DNA from: Collinsella sp.
GTDB lineage: Bacteria; Actinomycetota; Coriobacteriia; Coriobacteriales; Coriobacteriaceae
NCBI GenBank assembly: GCA_031294825.1
Contig: JAUMPM010000018.1
Span: 62,001-126,000 of the forward strand
Length of the DNA stretch: 64,000 nt
Direction: 5' to 3'
Shown here one piece after another: positions 32,836 to 41,894 of this stretch. Numbering within the stretch: position 1 is the first letter of the stretch; every line of letters starts with the position of its first letter. The position numbers and the translations under genes were made by a program. The notes beneath the pieces are model-generated. The model saw only the letters and a list, made by a program, of their open reading frames with translations. It did not search any database and was not told where the DNA came from.

Positions 32836-34512
32836 TTACGAGAGCGACGTTCTCAGCAACTCGTTGAAGAGCTTCGGGTTGCCCTTGCCGCGGCTCGCCT
32901 TCATGCACTGTCCCACCAAAAAGCCGATGACCTTCTGGTTGCCGTCACGATACTGCTGCGCCTGCTCGGCACAGTTTGCCAGCACCTCGTCCACGATCGG
33001 CTGCAGCGCGCCGGCATCGCTCACCTGGCGCATGCCGCGCTCGTCGACGATCTTATTGGGATCGTCACCGGTCTGGGCCATGGCCTCAAAAACCTCGTGC
33101 GCTTGGTTGGAGCTGATGGCATCGGTCGCCAGCAGCTTAGCGAGTGCCGCCACCTGAGCCGGCGCGATGCCGGACTCGGCCAGCGACGCGCCTGCGCTTT
33201 TAAGATAGGCGATCATCTCGTTGACCAGCAGGTTTGCGACCGTCTGAGCCTCCTTGCCGGCCATACCGGCAGCGGCAGCCTCAAAGAAGTCGGCAAACTC
33301 GGGGTCGCCGGCAATCTGCTCGGCGTCGGCCGTCTTAATGCCGAAGTCGGCCTCAAAACGGACGCGCCTGGCATCGGGCAGCTCGGGAATCTCGCCACGG
33401 CAGCGGTCGATGAACTCATCGTCCAGATCGAACGGCGCCAGATCGGGATCGGGGAACAGGCGATAGTCGTCGGCCGTCTCCTTGACGCGCATGACCACGG
33501 TGCGCTTGCGGCTGGGCTCCCAGTGGCGGGTCTCCTGATAGATGATGCCGCCCTCCTCGAGCACCTCGGCCTGGCGGCAAATCTCGTAGGCAAGGCCGTC
33601 ATGCAGGCTCTTAAACGAGTTGAGGTTCTTGAGCTCGGTCTTGGTGCCCAGCTTGGTCTCGCCGCGGCGGCGCAGCGACACGTTGCCGTCGCAGCGCATG
33701 GAACCCTTCTCCATGGAGCAGTCCGAAATGCCCAGCGTCACAAAGATGCGACGGAGCTTTTCCATAAACAGGCGAGCCTCCTCGGGCGTGCGCAGGTCGG
33801 GCTCGGTGACGAGCTCGATGAGCGGCGTGCCGCAGCGGTTGTAGTCGACGAGCGACTCGGCCGCGGCGGTAATGCGACCCTCGGCGCCGCCCACGTGCAC
33901 CATCTTGGCGGCATCTTCCTCCATGTGGATACGCAGGATGCGGATGGGCACGGTGTAGGAACCGTCCTCGCGACGCTCGGGCATCTGCAGGTTGGACGCG
34001 TCATAGCTGGCCAGATGGCCGGCACGCTGATTGCCCTCGCGCATGGTCGACGTCATGGACGTGGACAGGCCCTCGGCATTGGCCGAAGCGCTCGCCAGGC
34101 TCTGGGCCTCGTCCTCGCCAAACGCGCAGTCGGGGCGCTCGGCGGCGCCGCGACCGGTCACGTCCAGGTCCAGGTGACCGTACATGGCAAAGGCGACCGG
34201 ACCCTGCGTGGTCTGGAAGTTCTTGGCCATATCGGGATAGAAGTAGTGCTTGCGGTAGAACATCGAGTGGCGCTGAATCTCGCAGTTGGTAGCAAGACCG
34301 GCCTTGACGATGCTCTCGATGGCGCGCTTGTTGGGCACCGGCAGGGCGCCGGGCAGGCCCAGGCACACCGGGCACACGTTGGCGTTGGGCTCGTCATCGT
34401 GGCTGAGCTTGCAGTTGCAGAACATCTTGGTATCGAGTGCGGTGAGCTCGGTATGGATCTCCAGGCCGATCACGGCCTCCCAATCCTGCAGGACCTCGGA
34501 AAGCTCCTTCAT
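32836..34512 (-). CDS. gatB: Asp/Glu-tRNA amidotransferase subunit B
   Basis: Subunit of GatCAB, which makes Gln-tRNA(Gln) and Asn-tRNA(Asn) by amidating misacylated precursors. 558 residues, somewhat longer than the common ~475. Family features: VIGLEIHTEL, zinc-site cysteines in CNCK and CPVCLGLPGALPVPN, YYPDMAKNFQ-like KHYFYPDMAKNFQTTQ, and the EGSMRCD-like MEKGSMRCDGNVSLR. The C-terminal YqeY-like tail domain is present. It overlaps the gatA stop by one base (TAATG). The nested palindrome follows its stop. Confidence 0.96.
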   Translation of the reverse strand: MKELSEVLQDWEAVIGLEIHTELTALDTKMFCNCKLSHDDEPNANVCPVCLGLPGALPVPNKRAIESIVKAGLATNCEIQRHSMFYRKHYFYPDMAKNFQTTQGPVAFAMYGHLDLDVTGRGAAERPDCAFGEDEAQSLASASANAEGLSTSMTSTMREGNQRAGHLASYDASNLQMPERREDGSYTVPIRILRIHMEEDAAKMVHVGGAEGRITAAAESLVDYNRCGTPLIELVTEPDLRTPEEARLFMEKLRRIFVTLGISDCSMEKGSMRCDGNVSLRRRGETKLGTKTELKNLNSFKSLHDGLAYEICRQAEVLEEGGIIYQETRHWEPSRKRTVVMRVKETADDYRLFPDPDLAPFDLDDEFIDRCRGEIPELPDARRVRFEADFGIKTADAEQIAGDPEFADFFEAAAAGMAGKEAQTVANLLVNEMIAYLKSAGASLAESGIAPAQVAALAKLLATDAISSNQAHEVFEAMAQTGDDPNKIVDERGMRQVSDAGALQPIVDEVLANCAEQAQQYRDGNQKVIGFLVGQCMKASRGKGNPKLFNELLRTSLS

Positions 34513-36026
34513 TACAGCTCGCCTCCCTTCCCGGCAAAATCGGGCGCGACGAAAAGCGCGGGCGCACCCGTGGCGGTATCGGCAAAGCCGCGCTCCAGGG
34601 CGCGGGCAAACGTGAGCAGCTGACGGTCCTTAAACGCCGGACCCACCAGCTGGGCAGAAACGGGCAGCTTGCTGTCCTCGCCCAGGCCCAGCGGCACCGA
34701 GATACCACCGTTGCCGCAAATGTTGAGCGAGATGGTGTACAGGTCGGAAAGGTACATCTGCGTGGGGTCGCTGATCTCGCCAAACTTAAAGGCCGTGCGC
34801 GGCGAGGTGGGCATAAGGATAGTGTCCACCTTGGCATACGCGGCGTCGTAGTCCTGCGTGATGAGCGTGCGGGCCTTTTGCGCGGCGTAGTAGTACTTGT
34901 CGTACACGCCCGAGCTCAGCAGGTAGGCGCCGAGCATCTGACGGCGCTTGGCCTCGGCGCCAAAGCCGTGGGCGCGCGACAGCGAGCTCTGGTCGGACAG
35001 GTTAGCGCAGCCCTCCTCCTGATAGCCGTAACGGATGCCGTCGAAGCGAGCCAGGTTGGAGAACGCCTCGGCCGGGCCGATGACGTAGTAGGCGGCGATG
35101 GCGGCGTCCAGGTGCGGCAGGTCGACCTCGACCAGCTCGGCGCCCTGGTTCTGCAGCTCCTGGGCGGCGCGCTGAACAGCGGCCTTGACCTCGGGCGTCA
35201 GGCCCTCGGCCCCCATAAACGCGGGGATGATGCCCACGCGCTTGCCCTCGATGCTGTCGTTGAGATGCCCGGTAAAGTCGACGGCGCAATCCTGGCTGGT
35301 GCAGTCGTACGGATCGTGGCCCGCACCGGTGAGCGCGTTCATGGCCAGCGCGACATCCTCGACCGTGCGGCCAAAGGGGCCCACCTGGTCGAGCGACGAG
35401 CCAAAGGCCACCACGCCGTAGCGGCTCACGGCGCCATACGTGGGCTTAAAGCCCACCACGCCGCAGAGGCTCGCCGGCTGGCGAATGGAGCCGCCGGTGT
35501 CCGAGCCCAGCGAGAGCGCGACCTCGCCCGCGGCGACGGCGGCAGCGGAGCCGCCCGAGGAGCCGCCGGGCACGCGCTCGGTATCCCAGGGGTTGTTGGT
35601 GCGGTGGAACGCCGAGCTCTCGGTGGAGCTGCCAAAGGCAAACTCGTCCATGTTGGCCTTGCCCATGGGCAGGCAGCCGGCATCGAGCATGCGCTGGACG
35701 CAGGTGGCGGTGTAGACGCTCTGGTAGTCCTCGAGCATGCGGGAAGCGCAGGTGGTGCGCGTGCCCACGAGGTTCATGTTGTCCTTGATGGCCAGCGGCA
35801 CGCCCGCGAGCGGGGGCAGTGGCTTGCCTGCGGCACGGTCGGCATCCACGCGCGCAGCGGCCTCGAGCGCAAGCTCGGGCGCCACCTGCAGGAATGCCTG
35901 GACCCCGCCCTCGCGCGCCTCGATGGCGGCAAGGGAGGCCTGGGCCACCTCGGTAGCGGTAAAGTCGCCGGCGGCAACGCCTGCGGCGATCTGGGCGGCG
36001 GTAAGGGAATCGAAGCTCTGCGCCAT
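34512..36026 (-). CDS. gatA: Asp/Glu-tRNA amidotransferase subunit A
   Basis: The glutaminase/amidase subunit of GatCAB, 504 residues. The amidase-signature triad is visible: K81 in LAIKDNM, S156 in GGSSGGSAAAV and S180 in DTGGSIRQPA. It releases ammonia from glutamine, which is channelled to GatB. The start overlaps the gatC stop (TAATG) and the end overlaps gatB in the same way, giving a tightly coupled gatC-gatA-gatB operon. Confidence 0.97.
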   Translation of the reverse strand: MAQSFDSLTAAQIAAGVAAGDFTATEVAQASLAAIEAREGGVQAFLQVAPELALEAAARVDADRAAGKPLPPLAGVPLAIKDNMNLVGTRTTCASRMLEDYQSVYTATCVQRMLDAGCLPMGKANMDEFAFGSSTESSAFHRTNNPWDTERVPGGSSGGSAAAVAAGEVALSLGSDTGGSIRQPASLCGVVGFKPTYGAVSRYGVVAFGSSLDQVGPFGRTVEDVALAMNALTGAGHDPYDCTSQDCAVDFTGHLNDSIEGKRVGIIPAFMGAEGLTPEVKAAVQRAAQELQNQGAELVEVDLPHLDAAIAAYYVIGPAEAFSNLARFDGIRYGYQEEGCANLSDQSSLSRAHGFGAEAKRRQMLGAYLLSSGVYDKYYYAAQKARTLITQDYDAAYAKVDTILMPTSPRTAFKFGEISDPTQMYLSDLYTISLNICGNGGISVPLGLGEDSKLPVSAQLVGPAFKDRQLLTFARALERGFADTATGAPALFVAPDFAGKGGEL

Positions 36027-36337
36027 TACTCGCTCTCCCCCTCTCCCAAAATGGACGGCACGCGGAAGTAGCGATCGCGCGCGCTGCCGGCGTTTTTAAG
36101 CGCGACGTCGAGCGGCAGATCGCGTTCGGGCTCGCGCAGGTCATCGCCCATTACGTTGGACAGGCTTCCGATGGGATGGAACGTGGGCTCCACGTCGGGC
36201 AAGTCATATTGCAAGACGGGCTCGAGCATCTGGACGGCATCGTTCATGTAGGACGTCATCTGGGTGAGCTCGTCATCGGTCAGTGCGATCTTTGCGTACT
36301 CGGCGATGCCGCGCACGTCTTTCTCGCTGAGTGCCAT
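36026..36337 (-). CDS. gatC: Asp/Glu-tRNA amidotransferase subunit C
   Basis: A small 103-residue stabilising subunit of GatCAB: MALSEKDVRGIAEYAKIALTDDEL at the start and FRVPSILGEGE at the end, as in the family. The start at 36337 is preferred over a longer frame to 36355 because GGGAG lies nine bases upstream. It is the first gene of the gatCAB operon; a TATACT hexamer (minus strand, 36373-36378) is a probable -10 box, but no good -35 was found. Confidence 0.92.
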   Translation of the reverse strand: MALSEKDVRGIAEYAKIALTDDELTQMTSYMNDAVQMLEPVLQYDLPDVEPTFHPIGSLSNVMGDDLREPERDLPLDVALKNAGSARDRYFRVPSILGEGESE

Positions 36338-36540
36338 AGGCGCTCCCTTCCGCATAACAGTTAAACCGCTCTAGTATACAGGGCAACGCCGGCTTGGAGC
36401 AGGCACTTTACCCAAATGCAGCGAAAACGTAACGAGGGTGGCAACTGGCAGGGCGTGGTCCGGCGGTTATACAGCGAAACCGCACCGTCCATAGAGAGAA
36501 CCGTCTCGCCCGCAACGAAAGCCGTCCCGACCGCAACGAA

Positions 36541-36603
36541 AACCATCACAACATTCGACGCTTTTCGCCAAAATCGCGATTTTCAGCGAATGTTGTGATG
36601 GTT
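36541..36603. repeat. Dispersed hairpin, family 2 copy a
   Basis: Perfect 17-bp arms (36541-36557 and 36587-36603) built on AACCATCACAACATTCG. The interior contains the palindrome AAAATCGCGATTTT. Related copies lie at 46797, 50901 and 52142, all in the same orientation. Confidence 0.85.
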
Positions 36604-36616
36604 TAGAAGCCCCCGA

Positions 36617-36649
36617 CCACCACAAAGGCGCCTGTCCCCATTGTGGTGG
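36617..36649 (-). repeat. Dispersed gene-end palindrome, family 1 copy b
   Basis: Arms CCACCACAA / TTGTGGTGG; read on the minus strand the loop is GGGGACAGGCGCC. It lies 15 bp after the sortase stop codon in the same orientation to its gene as the other copies. No T-run. Confidence 0.75.
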
Positions 36650-36663
36650 GTCTGAACGATGTC

Positions 36664-37602
36664 CTATGCCGAGGCCTTGGCCTTGCGGCGCTTGCGGACC
36701 GCGTGGATCACGATGTCCAGCAGCAACAGCACAATGGCCACGACCACGATAAGCACGGCAAACTCGCGCTTGCCCCAGTGGCGACCGGCCAGCGACTTTT
36801 GCTTGTCGACGTCCTTCTTGTTGTACTTGGTGCGCACGCAATGCACCAGCAGGCGATGGTCGTTCACGCCGTAGGGCGTGCAGGTGACGAGCGTCACTTT
36901 GTCGGCGCCGGGCTCGATGGTCAGCGACTCCATCTCCTCGGGCAGCACCACCTCGGAGTCCACCATCTTGTAGGCGAGCGTCTTGTTCATGGTGTGCAGC
37001 AGCACCAGGTCGCCGGGCTCCAGCGAATGGATGTCGTCGAACATGCTCAGGTTGCGCATGCCCGAGTGCGCGGTGAGCACGCAATGCGTCGAGGTGCCGC
37101 CCACCGGCAGGCTCGTGCCCTCCAGGTGGCCGACGCCCGCCATAAGGACTTCCTCGCTCGTGCCGTGGTAGATGGGCATGCTCACGTCGATGGAGGGGAT
37201 TTCGACCCAGCTCATCATGGGGTCGCGGTCAAAGATGAGCTGCTGGGCGTAGGGTTCGATCTGGTCGGCGGGAAGCTCGGTGGCCTCGCCTGCCAGCTGC
37301 TCGTTAAAGGAGCGCGCCTGGAGCAGGATGCGCTCGCGCTCCTCGGCAGACAGCGCGTCCACGGTGCTGGACACGGTGCTGATCTGGTTGAACACGCCCG
37401 AGGCCTCGAGCCGGTCCAAGATCCACGGCCAGGTCATAAGGCCCACGCCAATAAGGATGATAACGATGGTGATGAGCCGGTCGGCCCAGCGCGGCAGTCG
37501 CTTGCGACGGCGCTTGGGCTTTGGTTGAGGTTTGGGCTGAGGGCTTGAGCCACCGTTGTCCGCGGCGTTATTGCTCTTCATATGTTTGGCGCCCTGCACC
37601 AT
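36664..37602 (-). CDS. Class C (pilus) sortase
   Basis: A membrane transpeptidase that joins pilin subunits. 312 residues with an N-terminal membrane segment (about 42-60), a catalytic domain and a second membrane segment at the C-terminus (about 281-299), the class C arrangement. The catalytic triad is H179 (LTAHSG), C241 (TLVTCTPYG) and R250 (DHRLLV). A proline/lysine-rich cytoplasmic tail precedes the first segment. AGAGGAG lies before the ATG. It closes the pilus gene cluster on the same strand, but is separated from the pilins by a terminator and a small membrane-protein gene. Confidence 0.93.
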   Translation of the reverse strand: MVQGAKHMKSNNAADNGGSSPQPKPQPKPKRRRKRLPRWADRLITIVIILIGVGLMTWPWILDRLEASGVFNQISTVSSTVDALSAEERERILLQARSFNEQLAGEATELPADQIEPYAQQLIFDRDPMMSWVEIPSIDVSMPIYHGTSEEVLMAGVGHLEGTSLPVGGTSTHCVLTAHSGMRNLSMFDDIHSLEPGDLVLLHTMNKTLAYKMVDSEVVLPEEMESLTIEPGADKVTLVTCTPYGVNDHRLLVHCVRTKYNKKDVDKQKSLAGRHWGKREFAVLIVVVAIVLLLLDIVIHAVRKRRKAKASA

Positions 37603-37835
37603 CGCCGGTCACTCCTCTACAGCTCAGGTTGTCTAAACAAATAATAGCCGAATTGCGAGCTCATGCACCGGACAACGCAGCCTGACAGCATTGCGCAGCG
37701 CGAGTTGGGCCAGCATTTGAGTTTTCAAAATGTCCCGGATCGGCGGGGCGATTCGGGATACAATGTCAATAGAAAACGACGCACCCCGCGTAAGTGTACG
37801 AGAGCGCGGGCGGCCTAGTTTTCAGTTTTAGTTAA

Positions 37836-37861
37836 ATGCCCGGGCTCCGAACCCCGGGCAT
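37836..37861. terminator. Hairpin between the small membrane protein gene and the sortase gene
   Basis: Perfect 9-bp stem ATGCCCGGG / CCCGGGCAT with an 8-base loop, 2 bp after the small gene's stop. T-tracts on both sides are weak, so it may only partly reduce read-through into the sortase gene. Confidence 0.6.
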
Positions 37862-37863
37862 TC

Positions 37864-38016
37864 TTATTTGCGCTTGTTGCGGCGCAAATGCCTTCTACCG
37901 TCCGCACCGCGCGTGCGCCTACGGACCTTAAACCGAACCTCATACGAGTCAAGAAACGCGATGACGAACGTGCCCACCGTCGCGAGGGCGGCGAGCGCGT
38001 TAAGGAATTTCAGCAT
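37864..38016 (-). CDS. Small single-span membrane protein in the pilus locus
   Basis: A 50-residue protein: MLKFLNALAALATVGTFVIAFLDSYEVRF is a hydrophobic N-terminal segment, followed by a very basic tail (KVRRRTRGADGRRHLRRNKRK). I choose the ATG at 38016 because GGAGG lies seven bases upstream; the open frame continues to 38295 but lacks any other signal. No family recognised. It stands between the pilin genes and the sortase on the same strand, each side bounded by a hairpin. A role at the membrane in pilus assembly is a guess from position and charge. Confidence 0.55.
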   Translation of the reverse strand: MLKFLNALAALATVGTFVIAFLDSYEVRFKVRRRTRGADGRRHLRRNKRK

Positions 38017-38181
38017 TTGGGGACCTCCGATCGAGTCGTCGGCCGCCCGCGCACGGGATGCGTCGCAAGGATATTTTACTGCGAGCGTATGCACCCACAG
38101 CTGGTAAACGCAATATTTGCAAACATCTGTTCGATATTCATACACCTGATCCATCGGGCAATGGAGCCTGGCTGTGTTGTC

Positions 38182-38221
38182 CAAAAAGAACGGGGCAAAC
38201 TCCAGCGCGGAGTCTGCCCCG
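38182..38221 (-). terminator. Intrinsic terminator of the pilin operon
   Basis: 13-bp stem (38191-38203 with 38209-38221, one mismatch); on the minus strand TTCTTTTTGG follows. It lies about 100 bp after the backbone pilin stop. Confidence 0.85.
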
Positions 38222-38321
38222 AAAAGAAAATGGCAAAGCAAGAACGTGGATGGACGAGAAAAGTGTCCGCAAGTCTCATGGCCATCGCATCCCACCTGCC
38301 AAAGGGATGGATGAGTGAGCG

Positions 38322-40115
38322 TTACTCCTGCTCGGACTCCTCAGCCTGCTTACGGCTGCGGATGAGGTGCGCCACGCCGATGCACAGCACCGCGCCACCA
38401 GCGATCCAGGTGAAGGTCACGCCGTTGAGACCGGTGAGCGGGAGGTTGGAGCCCTTCTGGTCGACAATGATGAAGCTGAGCTTGCCGGTAGATGCGGTAG
38501 CCTTGTTGTCCTTGACCACGCCATCTGCTGCCTTGATTGCAGAATCAACGCTGGGAATAACCTCGTCGCCGGTCTGATTGAGCTCGCACTTGATGGTGAA
38601 GGTCACACCGTTTGCTGCGGAGTTATTGTAGCCAGGCGCCGGGGTGACCTCTTTCAGGATGTAGGTGCCTTCATCGAGACCGACAACGTTAATCTTGCCT
38701 TTTGCGTCGGTCCTCAGCTTGGCCTGCTCACTATTGGTCGTCTTGGTGCCGTTTGCCTTGATAAATTTGTTCGTATCACCCTGCTCCTGAAGCGTGAACT
38801 CAACGCCTTCGAGCCCCTTAGTTTCATTATCGGAACCCACCTTGATGACATCGATGCCATAGGTGTAGTCATAGGCAGGGTGAATTACCGTATTGCCCTC
38901 GCCTGTACCGTTCGGGTTGTTAGACTAGGTAAGCTTAACCGTATTCTCCTGAGCCTTGCCGATAAGATCCTTGAACTTTTCCTTAATGACATTATTGCTG
39001 TCGAAAATCTTGGAGGAGTCGAGCTTGGCTTGATACTCGACGGTCACCCTCGAGCTAGCGTTGACGGCAATGGGGTTATCGTCAACGTCAACACAATTCC
39101 TCAGGTTCTTGAAGTTAACGGTAAGTTCGTTATCATCCGAGAGATTTGTGGTGTAGCCCCGCACGGCATCATTCTTTACGGTCTGGTTACCGATCGTAAC
39201 CGTGACATCCGGAACATTATTCTCGCTGCCATCGACGAACTTGGGCGTCATGGAATTGGGCAGTTTGTCCGTGAAGACGTATTTATAGTCGCTATAGGTG
39301 TCGATATTACTCGCAACCGTACCGACGAGTTTGTAATCGACCCAATCGTCCATAGCAGAGTCAGCGGCCTTATTGGGTTTGGTAAGAATGTTTCCGTTCT
39401 CCACTGTCACCCAATTTTTGTCCTTGTCATCCATAACAGCCTTGTTGACGGTAGGAATGCTGGTCTTCTCGGTAACCACCACATCGCCGGCGCCCACAAC
39501 GGCATAAATCGGAGAAGTGGCAGTATTCTTGTTGTCAGCTTCCGACCCATCCGGAGCTAAAGTGTCCTTGTCAGTCAGGAACAGGTAATAACCAGATTTG
39601 TCGAAAGAAACCTTGTTGCCCGCCGCAAACGAAGCCTCCGTAGCGCCCGTCGGGATGGTCGGAGCGACATCCTTCGCAACCAGTCCAGCAAGCGTATTGA
39701 GCAAATCGGTGTCTTTGAGAACCGTCGTGTTTGTGGTCCCGATAATGTTGGCAGTCAGCCAATTGGCAACATCCTGCGGGCTGGCATCGGTTTTCAGAGC
39801 GCCTTCCTTATATTTGTTGATAGCCTCGATGATGGCATTTTGCGTCGTGTCCTCAACGCCAGTTGCCCACTTAACATTCGAAACGACCTTGTCAGTCTTG
39901 CCGTCCTCATCCACGACATCGGCCTCGAAAATCTGGTAGGCCTTGTACTTCACGCTGCCATTGTCTTCGTTCTTATTGATCTTAATGCTATTGGTCGAAG
40001 CAGTCGCACCATCAGCAAACGCCATGGTCACCGGGGCCATCACGCCGCCGAAACTCAACGCCGCCGTGAGGCCGGCGGTTACTGCCAAGCGTGCGATGTT
40101 CTTGTTCATGCTCAT
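38322..40115 (-). pseudogene. Backbone pilin gene interrupted by an in-frame TAG codon
   Basis: The full frame would give 597 residues: signal peptide (MSMNKNIARLAVTAGLTAALSFGG...AFA), SpaA/SpaD-like pilin domains, a probable pilin lysine near IPTVNKAVMDD, an E-box in EGTYILKEVTPAPGY, and a C-terminal anchor LPLTG-hydrophobic-RSRK. Codon 397 (38927-38925) is TAG, in the context VKLT-stop-SNNPN. Related pilins usually have YSNNP here, so one base change from a Tyr codon explains it. Both sides are in the same frame and intact. As written, the truncated product would be secreted without a sortase signal. GGAGG precedes the ATG 40115. Alternatives: base-call error, strain-specific mutation or read-through. 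Confidence 0.85.
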
Positions 40116-40196
40116 CTTCTTTTCCTCCGTTTTCCGTTTGATTCTCATTTGATCGGTCATCATCTGTCTGTGTCTTAGCATCTACTTCGCTACGTC

Positions 40197-40218
40197 TCGC
40201 CCCGCTCTCTGTGGGGCT
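40197..40218 (-). terminator. Small GC hairpin between two pilin genes
   Basis: On the minus strand GCCCC-n8-GGGGC, shortly after the minor pilin stop at 40224. It could attenuate or process the operon transcript; there is no T-run. Confidence 0.4.
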
Positions 40219-40223
40219 GCCAG

Positions 40224-41894
40224 CTACTCTTTATGGCTGCCACCTCCCCGCTTGACCAGGAGCGCGACCACGATGAGCGCGGCCCCGGCGACCGCTGCGG
40301 CGGCCGCGGCGTACATTGCCATATCGCCAGTCGAGGGCATAAAGCCTCCGGTGGTAATGCTAGGGGGTGTGCCGGTGGGCGTGTTGATGAGCGACGCCTC
40401 CAGGCTGCCCGTCGACCCGTCCGCGCTGTCGGCGCGCAGGGGCGACTCGGCCGTGATGGTGAGTTTGGGCTTGGCAGCGGCCACCTGGTCGACGTCCAGG
40501 CCCTCGGCCTTGACCGTCACGGAGCGCGTGCCCTCAAAGGCGGTGTAGCCCTTGGGCGCCTTGAGCTCGCGGACCTCCAGCTTGCCCGAGTCCACGCCCG
40601 AGACGGTCACGCGGCCGTCCTCGCCCGTGGTGACGGTGGCCTTGCCCTCCGCATCCCACGTGCCGTCGGCCGCCAGTGTGCGACCGCGGTCATCGGCGAT
40701 ACTCAGGACCGCCCCGGCAAGCGGCTTGTCGCCGTCGCTGCCGCGCTTGGTGAGCGCGAGATCCCAGGTGTAGGCGCACGCATCGTCGCTCGGCGTGCGG
40801 GTGAAGCCGGCGTCACCGGACTGGTCGGCAAAGGGAGAGCGCGGGTAGCGCAGGTAGACCTCGTTGGGGTTGCCCTTCGCGATACCGTGGTTGCACGCGC
40901 TGCTGAGCGGCGCGTTGTACACGGCGACCACGCGGGCGCCCGCGGTGAAGGCGTCGGCCCCGCCGAGCGCGGCGACCAGGTCGCCGGTGCGCACGGTGAA
41001 GGTCTTGCCGTCGGCCGCTACCTTGGTGGCGCACTGGGCCGTGATATCGGTCCAGCCCTTCGCGGGCTCGGTGCCGACGCGCCCGTCCTTACTGGTCGAG
41101 ACGGCGTCGAAGCCGCCGTCCGCGCCCGCCGCCACGTACACGCGCATGCTCGCGGCCACCTTGGAGGGGTCGAGCCCCGCGCTCATGGTGTCGACGAACC
41201 GCACCGTATAGGTGTCGTAGGCGGCAAGGCCCGCCGGGACCGTGGCAGAGAGGCGCCAGTACAGGTCGTCGGCGACCGTGGCGTCGGCGGCCTTCTGCCA
41301 GGCGGCGGTGCCGTCCTCCAACACGTGCTTGGCGACCTTGGGCGTCGCGGCCTTGGGCTTGACGGTGACGGCGCTGCCGCCCACCAGGGCCATGATCGGC
41401 GCGGTGCCGGCCTCGCCCTGGGCGATGGCGTCGTCGTCGGCAACGATGAGCCAGTAGCCACAGGGCAGCTCGGCCGCCGTGCCCGCGTTAAGGGCCATGG
41501 ACACGGCGTCAGAGCTCTGGAGGGAACGAGCGAGCTGTGCGCTCAGCGCGCTCGTAAGGTGGGAATCGGTGTTGAGCCACTCGGCAGCTTCCTGCGCGGT
41601 GGTCTGGGAATTGGGCATGCCGGCGCTGTGCAGCACGGGCAACGCAGCGTCGCGCACGGCGTCGCTTGCCCAGGCGAGGTCGGTAGCGATCTTGGCGTCG
41701 CCGTCGCCGTCGCCGACGTTGGCGCTAAAGATCTGGTAGGCGTCGTAGCTGCTCGCCACGGTGCCGCTCACCGTGATAGAACCGGTCGAGGTCGGCGCGG
41801 CCTGCGCGGATGCGGGGAACACAACCGCGCAGGTGCCGATCAGGAGGGTAAGCAGCGCAAACAAGATCGGGAAGGAGCAAACTTTCTTATTCAC
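40224..41894 (-). CDS. Sortase-anchored minor pilin
   Basis: 556 residues from GTG 41894: signal peptide (NKKVCSFPILFALLTLLIGTCAVVFPASAQA), repeated pilin-like domains, a SpaA-type Cna-B domain (LALTKRGSDGDKPLAGAVLSIADDRG...LEVRELKAPKGYTAFEG), then FMPSTGD, a hydrophobic span and KRGGGSHKE. MPSTG is a less common variant of LPxTG. The start overlaps the end of the adhesin gene by 8 bp and uses the GGGAGG inside it, so the two are co-translated. The gene is strikingly GC-rich compared with the neighbouring adhesin and backbone pilin genes, which suggests that the locus is a mosaic. Confidence 0.88.
   Translation of the reverse strand: MNKKVCSFPILFALLTLLIGTCAVVFPASAQAAPTSTGSITVSGTVASSYDAYQIFSANVGDGDGDAKIATDLAWASDAVRDAALPVLHSAGMPNSQTTAQEAAEWLNTDSHLTSALSAQLARSLQSSDAVSMALNAGTAAELPCGYWLIVADDDAIAQGEAGTAPIMALVGGSAVTVKPKAATPKVAKHVLEDGTAAWQKAADATVADDLYWRLSATVPAGLAAYDTYTVRFVDTMSAGLDPSKVAASMRVYVAAGADGGFDAVSTSKDGRVGTEPAKGWTDITAQCATKVAADGKTFTVRTGDLVAALGGADAFTAGARVVAVYNAPLSSACNHGIAKGNPNEVYLRYPRSPFADQSGDAGFTRTPSDDACAYTWDLALTKRGSDGDKPLAGAVLSIADDRGRTLAADGTWDAEGKATVTTGEDGRVTVSGVDSGKLEVRELKAPKGYTAFEGTRSVTVKAEGLDVDQVAAAKPKLTITAESPLRADSADGSTGSLEASLINTPTGTPPSITTGGFMPSTGDMAMYAAAAAAVAGAALIVVALLVKRGGGSHKE

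Noticed and set aside
38925..38927. TAG read as pyrrolysine or as a programmed recoding signal in the pilin gene
   Set aside because: No pyl genes or recoding structure are visible in the window. A simple Tyr-to-stop substitution explains the codon; read-through is kept only as a testable alternative.
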